Shown in pieces: positions 62,087-64,000 of a DNA stretch of 64,000 nucleotides. The notes below the pieces were generated by a model. It saw nothing but the letters and a program-made list of their open reading frames with translations, searched no databases and had not been told where the DNA came from. The DNA comes from Acinetobacter puyangensis (GTDB lineage: Bacteria; Pseudomonadota; Gammaproteobacteria; Pseudomonadales; Moraxellaceae): contig NZ_OANT01000003.1 of the NCBI RefSeq assembly GCF_900096995.1, positions 344,631 to 408,630 on the forward strand, given 5' to 3'. Position 1 is the stretch's first letter; each line of letters starts with the position of its first letter. The position numbers and the translations under genes are program-made.

Positions 62087-62887
62087 ATGCAAAACCAAAG
62101 CAATAAAGATCATGAAGACGACTTTGATGGTATTACTTTTGAAGTAGTAGAAGAAGAACATACTGAAACGGGTAAAGTCCGTCATCGGGGCATTTATCTT
62201 TGGCCAAATTTAATTACCACAGCGGCATTGCTATGTGGGTTTTACTCGATTATTGCCAGTATGAACGGTCATTTTCAACAAGCCGTTTACGCTATTATTT
62301 TGGCGGCTTTGTTTGATGGATTGGACGGTCGTGTGGCACGTGCCATTGGTGCACAAAGTGCGTTTGGTGAACAATACGACTCATTATCTGACTTGCTGGC
62401 TTTTGGTGTTGCACCTGCGATTTTGATGTATAGCTGGAGCACCCATGATCTGGGTCGTATAGGACTTGCCTGTTGTTTTATCTATACGGCTTGTGCAGCG
62501 TTTCGATTGGCACGATTTAATGTGCAGATTGGCATTGTGGATAAACGTTATTTTATTGGCGTCGCCAGTCCACTGGCTGCAATCATTGTAATCTGTTCGG
62601 TCTGGGTACAAAAAGATTTTGCTGCAATTATTGATTTCAATCAATTGTGGATACAGGCTGTAAATGCAGCGACCATGGTGATTGTCGGTTTACTGATGAT
62701 TTCCAACCTAAAGTACTATTCGTTTAAAGTTATGGACCGTAAACGTGTACCGTTTGTGATCATGTTGCCGGTGGTCTTGATTCTTGCTGCCATTACTTAC
62801 AATATTCCTGTCGGAATTTTAATTGTGTCAGTGATTTATGCTTTTTCCGGTATCGTGACCACAATCATGAGCCGTAAGACTGCTTAA
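62087..62887 (+). CDS. pssA: CDP-diacylglycerol-serine O-phosphatidyltransferase
   Basis: 266 residues, inner-membrane enzyme with about eight helices after a ~35-residue acidic N-terminus. The CDP-alcohol phosphotransferase signature 'DGLDGRVARAIGAQS' followed by 'FGEQYDSLSDLLAFGVAP' identifies PssA, which makes phosphatidylserine, the precursor of phosphatidylethanolamine. The serine-type, rather than glycerol-type, assignment rests on overall similarity to Bacillus-type PssA; type I PssA of E. coli is unrelated. RBS AAGAAGG. It ends before a terminator. Confidence 0.9.
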   Translation: MQNQSNKDHEDDFDGITFEVVEEEHTETGKVRHRGIYLWPNLITTAALLCGFYSIIASMNGHFQQAVYAIILAALFDGLDGRVARAIGAQSAFGEQYDSLSDLLAFGVAPAILMYSWSTHDLGRIGLACCFIYTACAAFRLARFNVQIGIVDKRYFIGVASPLAAIIVICSVWVQKDFAAIIDFNQLWIQAVNAATMVIVGLLMISNLKYYSFKVMDRKRVPFVIMLPVVLILAAITYNIPVGILIVSVIYAFSGIVTTIMSRKTA

Positions 62888-62910
62888 AATAAGCAGATAA
62901 GTATTTATTT

Positions 62911-62946
62911 AAGGCTAAGATTATAAAATCTTAGCCTTTTTTATTG
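62911..62946. terminator. Terminator between pssA and the methyltransferase gene
   Basis: AAGGCTAAGAT-TATAAA-ATCTTAGCCTT, perfect 11-bp stem followed by TTTTATT on the plus strand. Confidence 0.9.
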
Positions 62947-62963
62947 CCCATTCATTATAAAAA

Positions 62964-63734
62964 TCAGGATAAACGGGTTGCGACCAAATAAACTACATGA
63001 CTACTAAAACTGCCATCAGGCTGAATCGCAAAATACTGCTTCACATTATCTGCGACATGTTGCTGTAAAAAATGTAGTGTTTGAATCTGTTCCGGCGCTG
63101 TATCCATCCGTCTTACCCAAGCCTGAAAATCCAGTGCCAGTTTCTGCTGTTCAATTCGTGCGATGTCAAAATTCGTATATTCACATAAATTCGTCCATTC
63201 ACTTAAACTATAGTCTCGCACATGGCTAGGGTCCCGAATAAATTCAATACTTTGTAAAAAAGTATCAAACATGGGAATATCCGAACCTAAAATATCAATC
63301 AGAATCAATTTTCCATTTGGTTTTAAAACCCGATGAACTTCTTGCAAAGCCTGTCCGACATGTTGCCAGTGATGTGCAGAATAGCGACTAACCACCAGAT
63401 CAAAGTGATGATCAGCAAAAGGTAAATGTTCAGCAGTACCTTGTTGCAATGAAATATTGGATAAATTTCTATCCCGAGCAGTTTGTTTTACCGTATCAAG
63501 CATTTCAGATGATAAATCATAAGCAACAATAGTATTAACATAAGGTGCAAGCTGATAACTGACATGACCACCACCGCAGCCCAAATCCAGAACATCTATT
63601 TTACTTTCGGCAAAACCGGAAATTTCCTCCACAATTTTTTGAAATTCGATTCCTTGCGCATGAACTGAACTTTCCAAATAGTGTTGAGATTTATCACTGT
63701 ATTGATTCTTACTGATATCGTGCTGTGTTTTCAT
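62964..63734 (-). CDS. Class I SAM-dependent methyltransferase
   Basis: 256 residues, UbiE/Methyltransf_11 type: motif I 'DVLDLGCGGGHVSYQLAP', motif II 'GTAEHLPFADHHFDLVVSRYSAHH', and 'VLKPNGKLILIDIL'. It probably methylates a small molecule; substrate unknown, and the His-rich 'SRYSAHHW' region may be in the active site. GGAGAA precedes the ATG. Divergent from the promoter at the right edge. Confidence 0.9.
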   Translation of the reverse strand: MKTQHDISKNQYSDKSQHYLESSVHAQGIEFQKIVEEISGFAESKIDVLDLGCGGGHVSYQLAPYVNTIVAYDLSSEMLDTVKQTARDRNLSNISLQQGTAEHLPFADHHFDLVVSRYSAHHWQHVGQALQEVHRVLKPNGKLILIDILGSDIPMFDTFLQSIEFIRDPSHVRDYSLSEWTNLCEYTNFDIARIEQQKLALDFQAWVRRMDTAPEQIQTLHFLQQHVADNVKQYFAIQPDGSFSSHVVYLVATRLS

Positions 63735-63816
63735 GATGTTTTCTCCAAAAAAATCAGCATAGGGAAGGAAATATCAAAATAAAAATGATTAATTTTTTAG
63801 AAATACATAAAAACTA

Positions 63817-63850
63817 GGAATAAAACGACGGAAATTCGGAATAAAACGAC
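63817..63850. repeat. Tandem GGAATAAAACGAC direct repeats
   Basis: Two exact copies of a 13-mer (63817-63829 and 63838-63850), starting 21 bp apart, about 60 bp upstream of a strong promoter. They may bind an activator of the adjacent transcription unit. Confidence 0.5.
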
Positions 63851-63909
63851 ATATTTGCCGAGAAAATGAGCGATTGATAGTGGAATTTGAAAAAAAGTAA
63901 AGAATGGGG

Positions 63910-63937
63910 TTGCGTTGGTATGTGAATGCTGTAGAAT
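63910..63937 (+). promoter_or_regulatory. Strong promoter at the right edge, possibly rRNA operon leader
   Basis: TTGCGT, 16-bp spacer, TAGAAT. It is followed by a leader with CATCCATCGGCGGTGATGCAG which resembles the start of Acinetobacter rRNA operon transcripts as I remember them. The gene itself lies beyond the window, so the rRNA identity is an inference. Confidence 0.45.
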
Positions 63938-64000
63938 GCACATCCATCGGCGGTGATGCAGATTAAAACTTGTTGAAAAACAGGGTGTTAGTTGGGACTT

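Overview
The window reads as chromosomal DNA of a gammaproteobacterium of the genus Acinetobacter. The grounds are an AT-rich base composition, familiar Acinetobacter gene sets (a hemophilin/Slam heme locus, an rnr-tRNA-Ser-tRNA-Arg block, the miaB-ybeZ-ybeY order), many 'Acinetobacter-type' hypothetical proteins, and small inverted-repeat elements with TA target duplications. No phage or plasmid backbone is visible; the accessory content is two toxin-antitoxin pairs, two MITE-like elements and repeat-flanked single genes.

Layout. 1-4.5 kb: end of serA, an EamA exporter, a hemerythrin, an acyl-CoA dehydrogenase, then a TA-flanked MITE, sdhE with a cptA-like partner and a 43-residue membrane protein. 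4.7-8.9 kb: a TRAP-transport locus made of a TatT-like lipoprotein, a rhombosortase-like intramembrane protease and a large fused TRAP permease. 8.9-17.6 kb: DMT exporter, membrane coiled-coil protein, yheV, prlC, a LysR-DoxX-glutathionyl transferase-esterase detoxification cluster, a DUF815 ATPase and a peptidase E-like protein. 17.7-21.8 kb: rnr and a tRNA block (Ser, Arg, Arg, then a third Arg), with a ClbS/DfsB-like gene sitting between two copies of a 148-149 bp tRNA-Arg/terminator repeat. 21.9-30.6 kb: AraC regulator with serine hydrolase and outer-membrane protein, YcxB-like, FAH-family, HxlR/NAD(P)H oxidoreductase pair, YihY, WrbA, an inverted-repeat element and xpt.

30.7-46.1 kb is the most interesting part. 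It runs from a TonB protein through two toxin-antitoxin pairs (the first flanked by 66 bp REP-like direct repeats) into a complete heme acquisition locus: an outer-membrane receptor with an N-terminal signalling domain (HphR-like), a secreted hemophilin (HphA-like), its Slam/type XI secretion translocator (HsmA-like), a Q/N-rich microprotein, a FecR/FecI surface-signalling pair, a second TonB, heme oxygenase HemO and a YbaN-like protein. Fur-box-like sites lie before hphR and, as mirrored copies, between fecI and tonB. The inferred circuit is: HsmA exports HphA, HphA captures heme and delivers it to HphR, TonB energises uptake, HemO degrades heme to release iron, and receptor occupancy is signalled through the receptor's STN domain to FecR and FecI.

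46.7-64 kb: a second siderophore-type TonB receptor, an exported amidohydrolase, the ybeZ-ybeY-monooxygenase operon, miaB, slt, an exported RNase T2-fold protein that has lost every catalytic residue, mdh, several uncharacterised proteins, a 2OG-Fe(II) oxygenase, rlmJ, pssA, a SAM methyltransferase, and at the right edge a strong promoter that may be the start of an rRNA operon.
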